From assembly GCA_963580285.1 (NCBI GenBank), contig OY757024.1:121582045-121646044 (forward strand): 64,000 nucleotides of DNA, written 5' to 3'. This DNA is from Lucinisca nassula. Its lineage: Eukaryota > Mollusca > Bivalvia > Lucinida > Lucinidae. The position numbers and the translations under genes were made by a program. Within the stretch, counting starts at the first letter, position 1. Each line of letters begins with the position of its first letter. This document shows positions 1-9,884 of this stretch, piece by piece. The notes under the pieces were generated by a model. It was not told where the DNA came from and searched no databases. It was given only the letters and a program-made list of their open reading frames with translations.

Positions 1-880
1 GTGAATAATCCTGACTAAATTCTACCATGATTGTGCTACGACGAGACAAGATCATCTACGACGCCTCTACGATTCCGTTGCGACTGCCGTACGATCTACT
101 ACGATATCATGACGACTGCGCACGACAATGCAAGATTCACCAGGAATGCACTACGATTGATGACGACGCTAGCACGATTTATCCCGACGCTACGTCGAAC
201 GCACTACTTTCTCCACGTAACTTTGTACATATAATTACCCAAGTAACCATGGTCAACTGTCACTGACTCCCTCCTATTCCTCTGCACCTCCAGTTGTTCA
301 GCCATTGCAATGGCATTTTCGATCATGTCTTGTTCGAGCTGAACTAAATTTTGAAGATACAGAAGCCTTTGACCTGGCTGCAAAAACATTTTCGTCAGAT
401 GCTCTCTACAGAAATGGTTGTAACTGAACGACACTGTGCATTTGATAAACACTTTTATATACCCAGATCGTTATAAATCCTGACGAATCGTGAGAAGTCT
501 TGGTTAATCGTGAGTAAATCGTATCGAATCCTCCATGATCGTACTGAGTCTTTGATCATCGTGCCTTAGTCGTAGAGCAGTCTTGCAGGGATCGTGAGAA
601 ATCGTGTATGATCGTCTGATATCTTGAAGCAATCGTGGTGCAGTCGTAGAAGAATCCTAGAAGATCGTAAGACATTGTGGTCGATCGTAGAGGATCGTTG
701 TAAATCGGCTCCATTATCGTACAGCAATCGTGACTGTTCGTAGAAGTGTCGTAGCAATGTCGTGAGTATTCGTAGGGTAGGGAAATCGGAACCGTGTATG
801 CCCCGATTTGCCACGATTTTCATGGTCCCAATTGGTCGTGGACAGTCGTGGTCAAAGTCGTGACAGTGTAAGAGCCCCTT
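1..880 (-). mobile_element. Harbinger-like DNA transposon, left part cut by window edge
   Basis: The right end reads GTGACAGTGTAAGAGCCCC followed by TTTAA, so a 3-bp TAA/TTA target duplication is possible, as in PIF/Harbinger elements. Both sides hold dense degenerate arrays of an about 12-bp motif: ctacgac/ctacgat in the left 200 bp and the complement atcgtag/atcgtga from about 470 to 860, so the two arms are inverted. A second element at 2640-4009 has the same layout and similar ends with a clean TAA duplication. The left terminus lies outside the window. Family assignment is inference from ends and target site. Confidence 0.5.
204..452 (-). pseudogene. short ORF inside the Harbinger-like element
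   Basis: An 82-codon open frame occupies the only non-array part of the element. It starts with Met near the arm junction and contains an acidic/Gln-rich helix-like stretch (LEQDMIENAIAMAEQLEVQR). No DDE catalytic residues are present and it is far shorter than a Harbinger nuclease (about 350-450 aa). It could be an N-terminal transposase remnant left by internal deletion, or chance. I do not recognise it with confidence. Confidence 0.25.
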
Positions 881-883
881 TAA

Positions 884-1360
884 CTACAATTATATAGATG
901 TGACGTTGCATAAACCTCATGGAATTGCACCAACGTTGATGTGACTTCTATGTCATATGCAATGCACAATAAAAAAAGAAGATTTTTTTAAAGATCCTTT
1001 AAAATCGTTATGAGCAACTGCAAGGATAAGTGATGGGATGGTGTCTCTGAGCATCTGATATATATTGAATCCTGAAATGTGATTCCATGAAATGAAAGCA
1101 TATCAATTGTAACATATTTGGATATTTTGTATGTTAAAAGAATTCTCCGACGAAGTCAAAGGGCTTAAAAATTATCTCACCTCCATAATTAAAGACGCCC
1201 ACATTTAACGCGCGTTTTCACACATGATTAAGGTCACGCACAGGCACTCGGTTAATCACCGATAAACAAAAAGAAGGGATAAGATAACTCCTGCAAAATT
1301 GATTAACGGGTGATTGATTAACGGATCATTAAAGTGTGATGATTCAATTTACTACTTAAA
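884..1360. other. no feature seen
   Basis: AT-rich spacer between the Harbinger-like element and the nested core-repeat element. No ORF, array, palindrome or recognisable repeat end was found. Confidence 0.5.
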
Positions 1361-1429
1361 CAAGAGGGCCATGATGGCCCTGGATCGCTCACCTGATCCA
1401 TAGAGTAACAAGTGGGCCCCGGGGAAGGC

Positions 1430-2372
1430 CATTATTGACACCGGGGCTATAATGTACATAATGTTGAGGGAGGTCTGAAAAGTTAGAGCTTCATAATTTG
1501 AACAACCTTGGCAAAGGTCCACTAGATAGAGCTACACACCAAATATCAAAGACCTGGGCCTTGCGGTTTCAGAGAAGAAGATTTTTTTTTACGATATTCT
1601 GTACATAAGCCTATGTAAAACCAAATGGCCCCAGAGCGGGGGCATTTTTGGCCTCAGGGCTATAATTTAAACAATTTTGATGGAGGTCCACTAGATGAAG
1701 CTTCACACCAAATATCAAAGACCTGGGCCTTGCAGTTTAAGAGAAGAAGATTTTCAAAGATTATCTCTGTATAAGTCTATGTAAAACCAAAAGGGCCCCG
1801 GGACGGGGGCATTTGTGGCCCAGGGGCTATAATGTGAACAATCTTGGTAGAGGTCCACTAGATGAAGCTCCATACTGAATATCAAAGACATGGGCCTTGC
1901 AGTTTCGGAGAAGAAGATTTTTAAAGGTTTCCCTTTATAAGTCTATGCAAAACCAAATGGTCTTGGGGCGGGGACATTTTTGGCCCCAGGGCTATAATTT
2001 GAACAATTTTGATAGAGGTCCACTAGCTAAAATTTCACACCAAATATAAAAGACCTAGGCCTTGTGGTTTCAAAGAAGAAGATTTTTAAAGATTATCCCT
2101 ATATAAGTCTATGTAAAACCAAAGGGCCCTGAGACAGAGGCATTTTTGGTCCCAGCACAATAATTTGAACAATCTTGGTAGGGGTCCACTAGATGAAGCT
2201 CCATACCAAATATCAAAGACCTGGGCCTTGCGGTTTCAGAAGATTTTTAAAGATTTTCCCGATATAAGCCCATGTAAAATCAAGGGGCCCCAGAGCGGGG
2301 GCATTTTTGACCCAGGGCTATAATTTGAACAATCTTGGTAGAGGTTTACAAGATGAAGCTTCATACCAAATA
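1430..2372 (+). repeat. ~167-bp core array, first block (satellite 1)
   Basis: About 5.5 tandem monomers. The phrase GGTCCACTAGAT recurs at about 1511, 1685, 1852, 2018 and 2187, with a diverged copy (aggtttacaagat) near 2343, i.e. every 156-174 bp. Each monomer also carries CAAAGACCTGGGCCTTG, GAAGAAGATTTTT and GGGGGCATTTTTGG. Divergence between monomers is moderate. The array stops at base 2372 inside the word ccaaata|tcaaag and resumes at 4175. Confidence 0.9.
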
Positions 2373-2974
2373 CTAGAAAAAGCGACCTCAAGGTCACTGT
2401 GGGGGGTAGGACATGCATCAATGAAATCTTCAGTGTAGGTATCAACTAAATCTATCAAAGGGTTTAGAAGATACCATCTCTCAGAAACTTTGACGCAAAA
2501 CTTTAACCAAATGTAAAATTTTTAAGTCTGTGACATCAAGGTCACTGTCGGGGCTGGGACATGCATCAATGAAATCTTAAGACCAGTATGTAACTTCAGT
2601 GTAAGTATCAACTAAATCTATCAAATGGTTCGAAAGTAAACCCCTGTCACACCAGGGCTGCGTTCTCACGGCGTCCAAGAAAAATGCAGAACGCCGATGT
2701 GCGCGCAGTACGATAATAAACATCGCCGTAGCAACGCAGTGGCGTCGCCAGTAGACGCGTTGGGATCGCATAGAACGCCAAGCGACGGCGCGCATTTTGA
2801 GCATGCTCAAAACAAACGCCGTCGCTCGGCGTTCTGATCAGAGCGCAGTGAGGTCGCCGTAAGGTTGCCATAGCAGCGCAGTAAGGTCTCCTACAACGCA
2901 ACAGGAGCTCGACAGGGGCGCACAGAGGTCTCCTACAACGCCATATAAGCTCCGCTTGTATAATTGATTAACTG

Positions 2975-3290
2975 ATTGATTGATCTGATATTTAACGTCC
3001 CAGTCAACACTGTATAGGTCATTTTGGAGACATTGCTTCCAATTTTGTGGGACTTTTACCCGACTTTGAGATGAAATGACATCTCAAGCCCGGTCAACCA
3101 ATGAAACCAATAGAGTTTACACGTATAAGCATGTTTACATCAATAGAGTTTACACGTATCTCGCACCGCTTTGCCTGGGCAGGCTTAGATCCTCTAAGCG
3201 GTTTACCAGTACTGTGTGAGGTCGGTTTCAGCTCTGCGTGGAAGCATCATGCAGCCCATCAATTTCTTCCAGTCCTGATGGGAGGGGATG
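2975..3290 (-). repeat. family A retroposon copy
   Basis: Antisense copy: from the complement of the 3' end (tttaacgtccc, 2990) to the complement of the 5' end (about 3290). Contains the family landmarks GTGGGACTTTTACCCGAC, ATGAAATGACATCTCAAG, CTAAGCGGTTTACCAGTAC and GGAAGCATCATGCAGCCC. Inserted within the Harbinger-like element. Confidence 0.75.
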
Positions 3291-3419
3291 ACCGCTTGTA
3301 TAAACAGTGGCTAGAGTAGAGTTTGATTGTGTACTGTCCCGAAAAACCTGCTTCTGAGGTGACTCATTCCGGGTAAGGTAATGGCGGTGGACTTGCTCCT
3401 GCTTGCGGTGATTGCAATG

Positions 3420-3655
3420 GACTTGCTTCCGACGGCACAGGAGTTCTGGTAAACCGCTTAGGGGATCTAAGCTTGGGCAATGGGGCTCGAGTCGGTCCAT
3501 CCGTGCTTATTAACCTCATTATTTTCATTGGGTGACAGAGATTGAGTATAATTTCATCTCAATGTCGGGTAAAAGTCCCACAAAATTAGAAGCAACGTCC
3601 GCATAATGACCTATAATGTGTTGATGGGACGTTAAACCTCAAATCAAACAAAACT
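3420..3655 (+). repeat. family A retroposon copy (sense)
   Basis: Sense copy ending GGGACGTTAAACCTCAAAT CAAACAAA at about 3655, facing the antisense copy at 2975-3290 so that the pair could fold into a long hairpin. The 5' part is diverged; a simple GCAATGGACTTGCT-type duplication lies just upstream. Confidence 0.7.
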
Positions 3656-4174
3656 GTTCGACTGATGAAGATGTCTGTTTACACTTTGAGAACGTCTTCA
3701 ACATGTGAGCGCCGTAAAAGCGCAGTGCACGCATTGAGAGCGCCGTAAAAGCGCAGTGTACGCATTGTGAGCGCCGTAAAAGCGCAGAGGAAGCGCCATG
3801 AGAGCACATACAATCGCCATCAAGAACGCCGCAGGATCGCGATAGATCGCCATGTAAGCTCCGTAGCAACGTCTTGGTCGCTGTAGGGACGCCATGACAG
3901 GTAAATGTTCACAAAAATATCCCATATTTCTTGCGATCTCGCGGCGTTCTGAAAAATTAAACAACGCCGTCCCATCGCAGTGAAAACGTGGCATAGTGTG
4001 ACAGGGGCTTAACAATCTCCTAGAAACTTTGACACAAAACTTTAACCAAAATGTTAACGGACGGATGGACACACGGACCAATGGACGGACGGACAGACAG
4101 ATGGAAGGATGGATGGACGGACGGACGGCCGAAAACAATATACCCCCATCATACTTTGTATGCCGGGGGGGAAA

Positions 4175-5395
4175 TCAAAGACCTGGGCCTTGCGGTTTCA
4201 GAGAAGATTTTTAAAGATTTTCCCTATATAAGCCCGTGTAAAACCAAAGGGCCCCGGGGCGGGGGCATTTTTGGCCACAGCACTTTAATTTGAACAATCT
4301 TGGTAGGGGTCCACTAGATGAAGCTTCATACCAAATATCAAAGACCTGGGCCTTGCGGTTTCAGAGTTGAAGATTTTTAAAGATTTTTCATGTAGAAGCC
4401 CATGTAAAAGCAAAGGGCGCCGGGGCGGGGGCATTTTTGGCCCCATCACTATAATTTGAACAATCTTGGTAGGGGTCCACTAGATGAAGCTTCAAACCAA
4501 ATATCAAAGACCTGGGCCTTGTGGTTTCAGAGAAGAAGATTTTTTAAGATTTTCCTTATATAAGCCCATGTAAAACCAAAGGCCCCGGATGGGGGCATTT
4601 TTGGCCACAGCACTATAATTTGAACAATCTTGATAGGGGTCCACTAGATGAAGCTTCATACCAAATATCAAAGCTCTGGGCCTTACGGTTTCAGAGAAGA
4701 AGATTTTTAAAGATTTTCCATATATAAGCCCATGTAAAACCAAAGGGCCCCGGGGCGGGGGCATTTTTGGCCCCAGCACAATAATTTGAACAATCTTGGT
4801 AGGGGTCCACTAGATGAAGCTTCATACCAAATATCAAAGCTCTGGGCCTTACGGTTTCAGAGAAGAAGATTTTTAAAGATTTTCCCTATATAAGCCCATG
4901 TAAAACCAAAGGGCCCCGGGGCGGGGGCATTTTTGGCCCCAGCACTATAATTTGAACAATCTTGGTAGGGGTCCACTAGATGAAGCTTCATACCAAATAT
5001 CAAAGACCTGGGCCTTGCGGTTTCAGAGAAGAAGATTTTTATAGATTTTCCATATATAAGCCCATGTAAAACCAAAGGGCCCCGGGGCGGGGGCATTTTT
5101 GGCCCCAGCACAATAATTTGAACAATCTTGGTAGGGGTCCACTAGATGAAGCTTCATACCAAATATCAAAGCTCTGGGCCTTACGGTTCCAGAGAAGAAG
5201 ATTTTTAAAGATTTTCCCTGTATAAGCCCATGTAAAACCAAAGGGCCCCGGGGCGGGGGCATTTTTGGCCCCAGCACTATAATTTGAACAATCTTGGTAG
5301 AGGTCCGCTAGATGAAGCTACATACCAAATAGTAAAGACCTGGGCCTTGTGGTTTCAGAGAAGAAGATTTTTTAAGTTTTCGGTGAAAAAAAATC
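4175..5395 (+). repeat. ~167-bp core array, second block (satellite 1)
   Basis: Seven monomers; the phrase GTCCACTAGATGAAGCTTC or a close variant recurs at about 4306, 4475, 4640, 4802, 4970, 5138 and 5304. Monomers here are far more alike than in the first block, and some are nearly identical (4650-4800 against 4815-4985), suggesting recent local amplification on this side of the insertion. Open frames read through it on the minus strand are by-products. Confidence 0.9.
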
Positions 5396-5570
5396 TATTT
5401 TTGGCTCCTGTGACCCAGATGTGCAACGGACCTGAACCATTTGAACAACTTTGAAAGGGGACCACCTAAGGATCATTCCTGTTAAGTTTGGTCAAAATCC
5501 AATCAGTGGTTTAGGAGGAGATGTCGTTTGAAGAAATTGTTTACGCACGGACGGACGGACGGACCCACAT

Positions 5571-6140
5571 TTTGGGTTTGTGTGGCTGCACCTGTCCATA
5601 TTTTATGGGGCTAAAATTTTTATGTGGCTAACGGTTTATGTGGCTATAAGACACACAAATCTGTACATCTAATGTGGCTAGCCACACAAACTTTGGACAT
5701 CAGCCACATAAAGGCTGTCTGTATGAAACCGTCTTTGTCTAAACTTATGTGGCTACCAGAGGTTGTGATATCTAGCCCTCTAAAGGTAGAACAGAACTTT
5801 CTTTATAGTGCACTGATACATCTTATGGGTCTAGCTCCTCACATAGAGGGACTTTTTCCTACTGCAGCATTCAGCCCCAGGACAGCCAGTTAAATTTATG
5901 TGGCTCAGCCCCATAATCTCAAAGTTTAGCCTCATAATCCTGGACATCCATGTCCAAGGATGTCCAAGGTGATGGACATAAATTTATGTGTCTTTTTTTT
6001 TTATTTGATTTTTTCTAGTCCCCCTGAACCCCTCTGTACTAACAGAAAAATGGGTTTGTGAGGCTAGCCACACAAACCCATTTTGCCACACAAAACCCTT
6101 CTGTACCTAAAAGAAGCCACATAAACCCATTTTGTAAGAA
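5571..6140. mobile_element. MITE with inverted ends inserted in the ACGG tail
   Basis: Left end ACATTTTGGGTTTGTGTGGC; right end AGCCACATAAACCCATTTTGT, giving about 20-bp inverted termini. It splits the run of CGGACGGACGG (5548-5565 and 6149-6170). The words TTATGTGGCT and AGCCACAT recur inside. No coding capacity. A related short segment with atgtggcta lies at 40487-40600. Confidence 0.65.
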
Positions 6141-6401
6141 CGGACGGACGCACGGACGACGGACAAAACGTGATCCCAAAAGCTCACCTCGTCACTACGT
6201 GACGGTGAGCTAAAAAGCCCACAACTTATAATAGTGTGAAATAAAAATAATTATAAGTGTGAAATAAATAAATAACACCTTGGATGGTATTGTGACTGCA
6301 GAAAGTTCATATCTATCAAGACTCTAATTAGACTGCACGCATGCAGAGGATGATCTGAGTCTTTCCTGATTGAAAAACAACATGCAAACTTTCATTGAGA
6401 T

Positions 6402-6790
6402 GTTGCACTGATGAGTTAGAAGGCCTTCATGCGAACTGAACAAATTATTTGTCTAAATTGCGACAGAAAAAGGGCAAGGATTGTGGCCACGAAAAATCAA
6501 TTTAAGCCCCCCAATGGAATTTGTTTAACTGACCGTTCCAAGGAGGTTCTTCTGTCGTGGTTTATTTTTATTATGGTTTGTCTTTGAGTGTTTGTATCAC
6601 TGATATTATTTTGTTTTGGATAGCCAATTGGCCATTTTGTGGGAAAGTAATTGTCCTTTAGGCTTTCCGCTATTGATGTTTCCATGAGGGTCTGTTGTTT
6701 CATGTTTGTGTTTCTTTCCCGCTTTGGTGTCTCTGATGGGAGCTGTGGGTTAATTGTATCGATTCCTTATCATTGCCTTCACTTCTATTT
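6402..6790 (+). mobile_element. Penelope-like element, old 3' fragment
   Basis: Matches the 3' non-coding region that follows the PLE reverse transcriptase at 30395-30800: GATGTTGCACTGATGAGTTA, TGAACAAATTATTTGTC, GGATTGTGGCCACG, CCATTTTGTGGGAAAGTAA and GGTGTCTYTGATGGG in that order. More diverged than the other copies and ending in CACTTCTATTTTGG instead of TTTACTTCTACTTT, so it belongs to a related subfamily, like 44795-45104. Confidence 0.75.
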
Positions 6791-7384
6791 TGGATTAACA
6801 TAAACACCCATTCATAATGGCAAAGTTATCACTTTTATCTCTTTGTATGTCGCTGTGGCTGTAGAAAGTACGTGCAAGTCTCAGTTGAAGCTATTGAGGG
6901 TTCGTGCAATCCTCGAAGATTATGATCAGACTGCATACAAGTGCATGATGGTCTACTTCTTCACGGGCCGCATACAGACATGCTATATATTCAATTAAGC
7001 CACACTCATTTCTGACTTTGAACCAATCAAATTACTTGATGCAGCTTATTTCTACATATTCATAAACTAAATGTCAAACTGTGTAGATCTTGATCAGATG
7101 GCTTCTTCAGAAGCCATCTGATCTGGATCTACACTGTTTGCAAAGATAGGGGTTGTCGCCTACAGCAGGGTAAAGGTTAAGATCATGATGCGCATTCATT
7201 CTATAAGATTTTTTTCTTGACAGCCATGCAGATGCTATCTGCAAATACTGATCATACTGCCTGAGGTGTAGGCTGATTAGTATTCGCTAGTATCACAATG
7301 GCATGCTAAGTTTCAGGACAGCATGTGAAACAGTCTCTGGGTAGCCGAGTCAGCTGTTGATTGATTCGCAGCATCTGTTTTCTT
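6791..7384. other. spacer with one perfect palindrome
   Basis: No gene seen. At 7092-7123 there is a perfect palindrome, GATCAGATGGCTTCT and its complement separated by two bases, flanked by tgtagatc and GGATCTACACTGTTTGC. The flank TACACTGTTTGC is shared with family G hairpins at 49030 and 60240, so this is probably a family G relative with a different stem. Confidence 0.55.
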
Positions 7385-8590
7385 ATCAACCGATAAATCA
7401 TGCAATGTGTGGAGATGATCAGAGCTGCAGGTGATGCAGGCGCCTCAATGATCCGCGACCTTGCAGCTGCAATCATCCCTGATGGAAAGGTACCCCCTGA
7501 CATGGAACAGAGTTTCATTGTCTGTTTCTACAAGGGCAAGGGCGATGCATTGAAATGGGGCAACTACCGTGGTCCCAAGCTGACAAAACAGGTCATCATG
7601 ACATCATCAATACCGCAAAAAGTCCTGGAGACGATTGTAGATGGCCTCATTAGGTAGTTGGTGTCCATCGATGATGCCCAGTTTGGCTTCGTCCCAGAAA
7701 GAGGCACAACAGATGCAATTTTTGTTGTACGGCAGCTGCAAGAGAAGTATCTGGCGGCCAACGGGAGACTCTACATGGCTTTTGTAGACCTACAGAAGGC
7801 ATTTGATCGAGTGCCTCGTAAAGTCATCTGGTGGGCACTAAGAAAACTTGGTGCGGACAAGTGGATTGTGCGACTGGTCCAAGGGATGTATGCTAATGCT
7901 AGGAGCCGTGAACCTGTTGGTGATGGTTACAGTGAAGAATTCAAAGTGACAGTGGGTGTTCATCAAGGCTCTGTTCTCAGCCCATTGCTTTTAGCCATTG
8001 TGCTTGAAGCCTTGTCATGTGAGTTCCGCTCTGGAGTCCCCTGGGAGGACCTGTATGCTGATGACCTTGTCATCATAGCTGAATCCCTTGAGGAATGTGT
8101 CAAGAGGCTCTTAACCTGGAAAGACTCAATGGAGGCGAAAGGGCTGAGAGTGAATGCAGGAAAGACAAAGATCATGATCTGTGGTTCAGGTCTGGACCTC
8201 CTGCAGTATACAGGCCAGTTCCAATGCAAGTTGTATGTCCCACTGGAGTGGGCAGCAACAGAATCTTTTGTAATGGCTGCAAGACTGTGAGTTCTGGGTG
8301 CACAAGAAATGCAGTGGGCTCATGTGCTTGATAGAGGACCCTGATTACAGGTGTACACGGTGCCAAGGAACTGCACGACCTTAGATGGCAGACCACAGAG
8401 GGAAGTCCAAGTCAGATCCTACAAGTTGGAGGTTGTAGCTTCCTTTTGCTTCCTAGGTGATATGCTCTCAGCAGCGAGATCTGGTGTAAGATCTGCCATG
8501 CATGCAGCAACCTTGAAGGGGGCCCACTTATGTGGATGTTGCCCCTGTACCTGCACGTTAATCAAAAATCCGTTGATGATGATGTGTTGA
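7385..8590 (+). pseudogene. LINE reverse transcriptase, internally deleted
   Basis: Conceptual reading gives a non-LTR retrotransposon RT: ...NYRGPKLT, then QFGFVPERGTTDAIFVVRQL (about 7680-7740), FVDLQKAFDRVPRKV (palm, about 7780), HQGSVLSPLL (about 7960) and YADDLVIIAES (catalytic YADD, about 8055). Breaks: in-frame TAG at 7655-7657, a frameshift near 8170-8220, and a join at about 8475 where GDMLSAA runs directly into a C-terminal RSGVRSAM, losing several hundred bases. The 3' tail is TGATGATGATG, typical of LINEs with microsatellite tails. Clade is uncertain (RTE-like is my guess). Dead copy, 5'-truncated at about 7385. Confidence 0.85.
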
Positions 8591-8796
8591 ATATGTGTTG
8601 ACTGATTAGCTATTTTTTTTTCAGAACATTTGTAATTTGCCAAAAAGGCAAATCTGCTCCAAAAATTTTATATGATCAGCCTGCACCTGTCGTTGTGATC
8701 AGAGCATTTGCTGTTCAAAGGATGGAACAAGCAAAGATAGCAATAGTACAAACTGGTCTCTGATATTCTGTATTACAATGCAATGCTTTGAAATGG
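8591..8796. other. spacer
   Basis: Carries ATGATCAGCCTGCACCTGTCGTTGTGAT at 8672, the start word of the ~143-bp units at 21335-21760, as a single diverged copy. Nothing else seen. Confidence 0.4.
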
Positions 8797-8903
8797 TGAG
8801 AAAAAATTCGGACCGAAACAACCCACCAATTTGGCCGAAACGACTCGGGCCGAAATCACCCAGGACCCAAAACGACTCTGGACCGAAACGTCCCGTGACC
8901 TGC
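8797..8903 (-). repeat. family C unit
   Basis: Seven or so degenerate copies of GACCGAAACGAC/GGCCGAAACGAC between AAAAAATTCGGACCG and ACGTCCCG. Same ends as the other three copies (20232-20375, 22013-22175, 62895-63015). It interrupts the LINE ORF that lies to its right. Confidence 0.8.
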
Positions 8904-9290
8904 ACTTCGGGCATTTCCCTGAACAACTGGAATTTACCAATTTGCCATACTCTGCATCTGAAAGGAATGCGCTATCCGTGTGAATCCACATTTCACACTG
9001 GTCGCACAGAACTGCCTTATGTTCATTCAGAACATCACCGCTGCATAGGTCACAGTCTGCTTTGCAATATTTGCAATACCAAGTTCCAACTCCGATTTCA
9101 AGCTCTAGCAATTGGTTTTCATCCAATACAGAATATGAGGAATGAAAACGCTTTTCGCAGACCTCACATTCTATCCATTTCCGAGAGCCTTTGCAATATT
9201 TTTTGCACAGCCCACGGCGAAACCTTGGACCAGGGTTAGTTTCAATGTCTCCAGCCAAGATTAATAGAATGACCAAATTTGTTAGACCAT
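8904..9290 (-). pseudogene. LINE 5' ORF with virus-like 2A peptide and PHD-type zinc fingers
   Basis: Read on the minus strand from about 9276: a hydrophobic run LVILLILA, then GDIETNPGP, which matches the D-x-E-x-N-P-G-P 2A ribosome-skipping signature known from CR1-type and related non-LTR retrotransposons as well as from viruses. Downstream come about 110 residues with two Cys/His clusters: CEVC, FH, WYCKYC, then CDLC, CDQC, WIH, CPKC, the spacing of PHD fingers. The frame ends where family C is inserted (8903). The normal partner would be an APE-type endonuclease/RT ORF, which is not adjacent. 5' end unclear; no ATG, so the frame probably continued upstream. Confidence 0.75.
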
Positions 9291-9445
9291 TGTGCGCTTG
9301 TATGCAGTCTGATCATACCTGTTCCACCTGGGGACTTGAAGTTACCCTCCAAACATCTTCTGTTTCCTTGCTCTTATTTACAACCAAATACTGAGAAATT
9401 CTATCGCCATGTTGCTCTTTTGCAATATATTGCACTCATGATCTG
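9291..9445. other. no feature seen
   Basis: Unassigned spacer between the LINE fragment and a SINE. Confidence 0.4.
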
Positions 9446-9640
9446 GTGATTACGCCCATGACAGCTCGGTGGTTAGTGCACTTGCCTCTGATGCTAGAGG
9501 CCCCGGGTGATTATTTCAGTGTCGGAACATGCAGGGATGAATGCCAAAAAGTGCACCAGCCTTCAGATCTGGATGTTTATAACTGTGCAGGAAGAGCCAT
9601 CTCCAGGGAAAGTATAAAACCAAGGAGTAATATCCGGGAG
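9446..9640 (+). repeat. tRNA-derived SINE, head and part of body
   Basis: Pol III A-box-like CAGCTCGGTGGTTAGTGC at 9460 followed by CTTGCCTCTGATGCTAGAG; the B box is damaged (CCCCGGGTGATTATTT). The body words CAGGGATGAATGCC and AGTGCACC are shared with the SINE at 18127. Same head as at 11003. Confidence 0.65.
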
Positions 9641-9884
9641 TAAATTTTGGCAATCGAATAAAGGTATTAAACATTAACATATCCAGATGAAATTTTGTTC
9701 AGAAGTAGAATATAGACTCCTCTTTAAAATGCATATAAGTTTTATATTTATAATTGAGTACTTTTCAAGATATGAACCGAAATATATGACCATGTCGCAA
9801 AAGTTTCGCCCGGGAGAAGCTTTTTGCGGTATTGATGATGTCATGCATTTTGCAAAATATGTTTAGTCTGGGATTGCTACAAGA
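9641..9884. other. no feature seen
   Basis: AT-rich spacer. From about 9890 the words GTGCCCAGTGGGGCAC and TACCCCCGGCC may be the left end of the element carrying the next array. Confidence 0.4.

Larger units (their letters stand above)
2640..4009. mobile_element. Harbinger-like MITE, third level of the nest, TAA target duplication
   Basis: Ends ACCCCTGTCACAC and GTGTGACAGGGGCT form inverted termini; TAA flanks both sides (2637-2639 and 4010-4012). The pre-insertion sequence is visible as a homologous uninterrupted copy at about 2460-2500, which fixes the boundaries. Both subterminal regions are degenerate short repeats built on GCGCCGTA/CGCAGT and their complements. Codes for nothing recognisable. 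Two family A copies sit inside. Confidence 0.7.
2373..4174 (+). mobile_element. second-level core-repeat element inserted in satellite 1
   Basis: Removing 2373-4174 restores the satellite word ccaaata+tcaaagacc, so the insertion is between A and T without obvious duplication, as expected for Helitrons. Contents outside the inner Harbinger-like element: two copies of a phrase with GACATGCATCAATGAAATC (about 2410 and 2565), CTTTGACRCAAAACTTTAACC (about 2490 and 4030), an ACGG/ATGG microsatellite (4058-4128) and a terminal hairpin TACCCCC...GGGGGG. No protein. Confidence 0.5.
1361..6215 (+). mobile_element. Helitron-like non-autonomous element with ~167-bp core repeats (outermost level of a nest)
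   Basis: Left end AACAAGAGGGCCATGATGG at about 1358; right end is a hairpin, GCTCACC...GGTGAGC, immediately followed by TAAAAA at about 6205-6215. Between them lie an about 167-bp core array, a non-repeated segment (5396-5540) and an ACGG microsatellite. This order (end, core repeats, microsatellite, 3' hairpin, no terminal inverted repeats) is the one known for tandem-repeat-bearing non-autonomous Helitrons/pearl-type elements of bivalves. The same left end occurs in reverse at 35511-35547. No Rep/helicase is present. Interrupted by the elements at 2373-4174 and 5571-6140. Confidence 0.5.

Noticed and set aside
4504..5277. Series of 84-91-codon minus-strand ORFs
   Set aside because: Artefacts of the 167-bp satellite 1 monomers.
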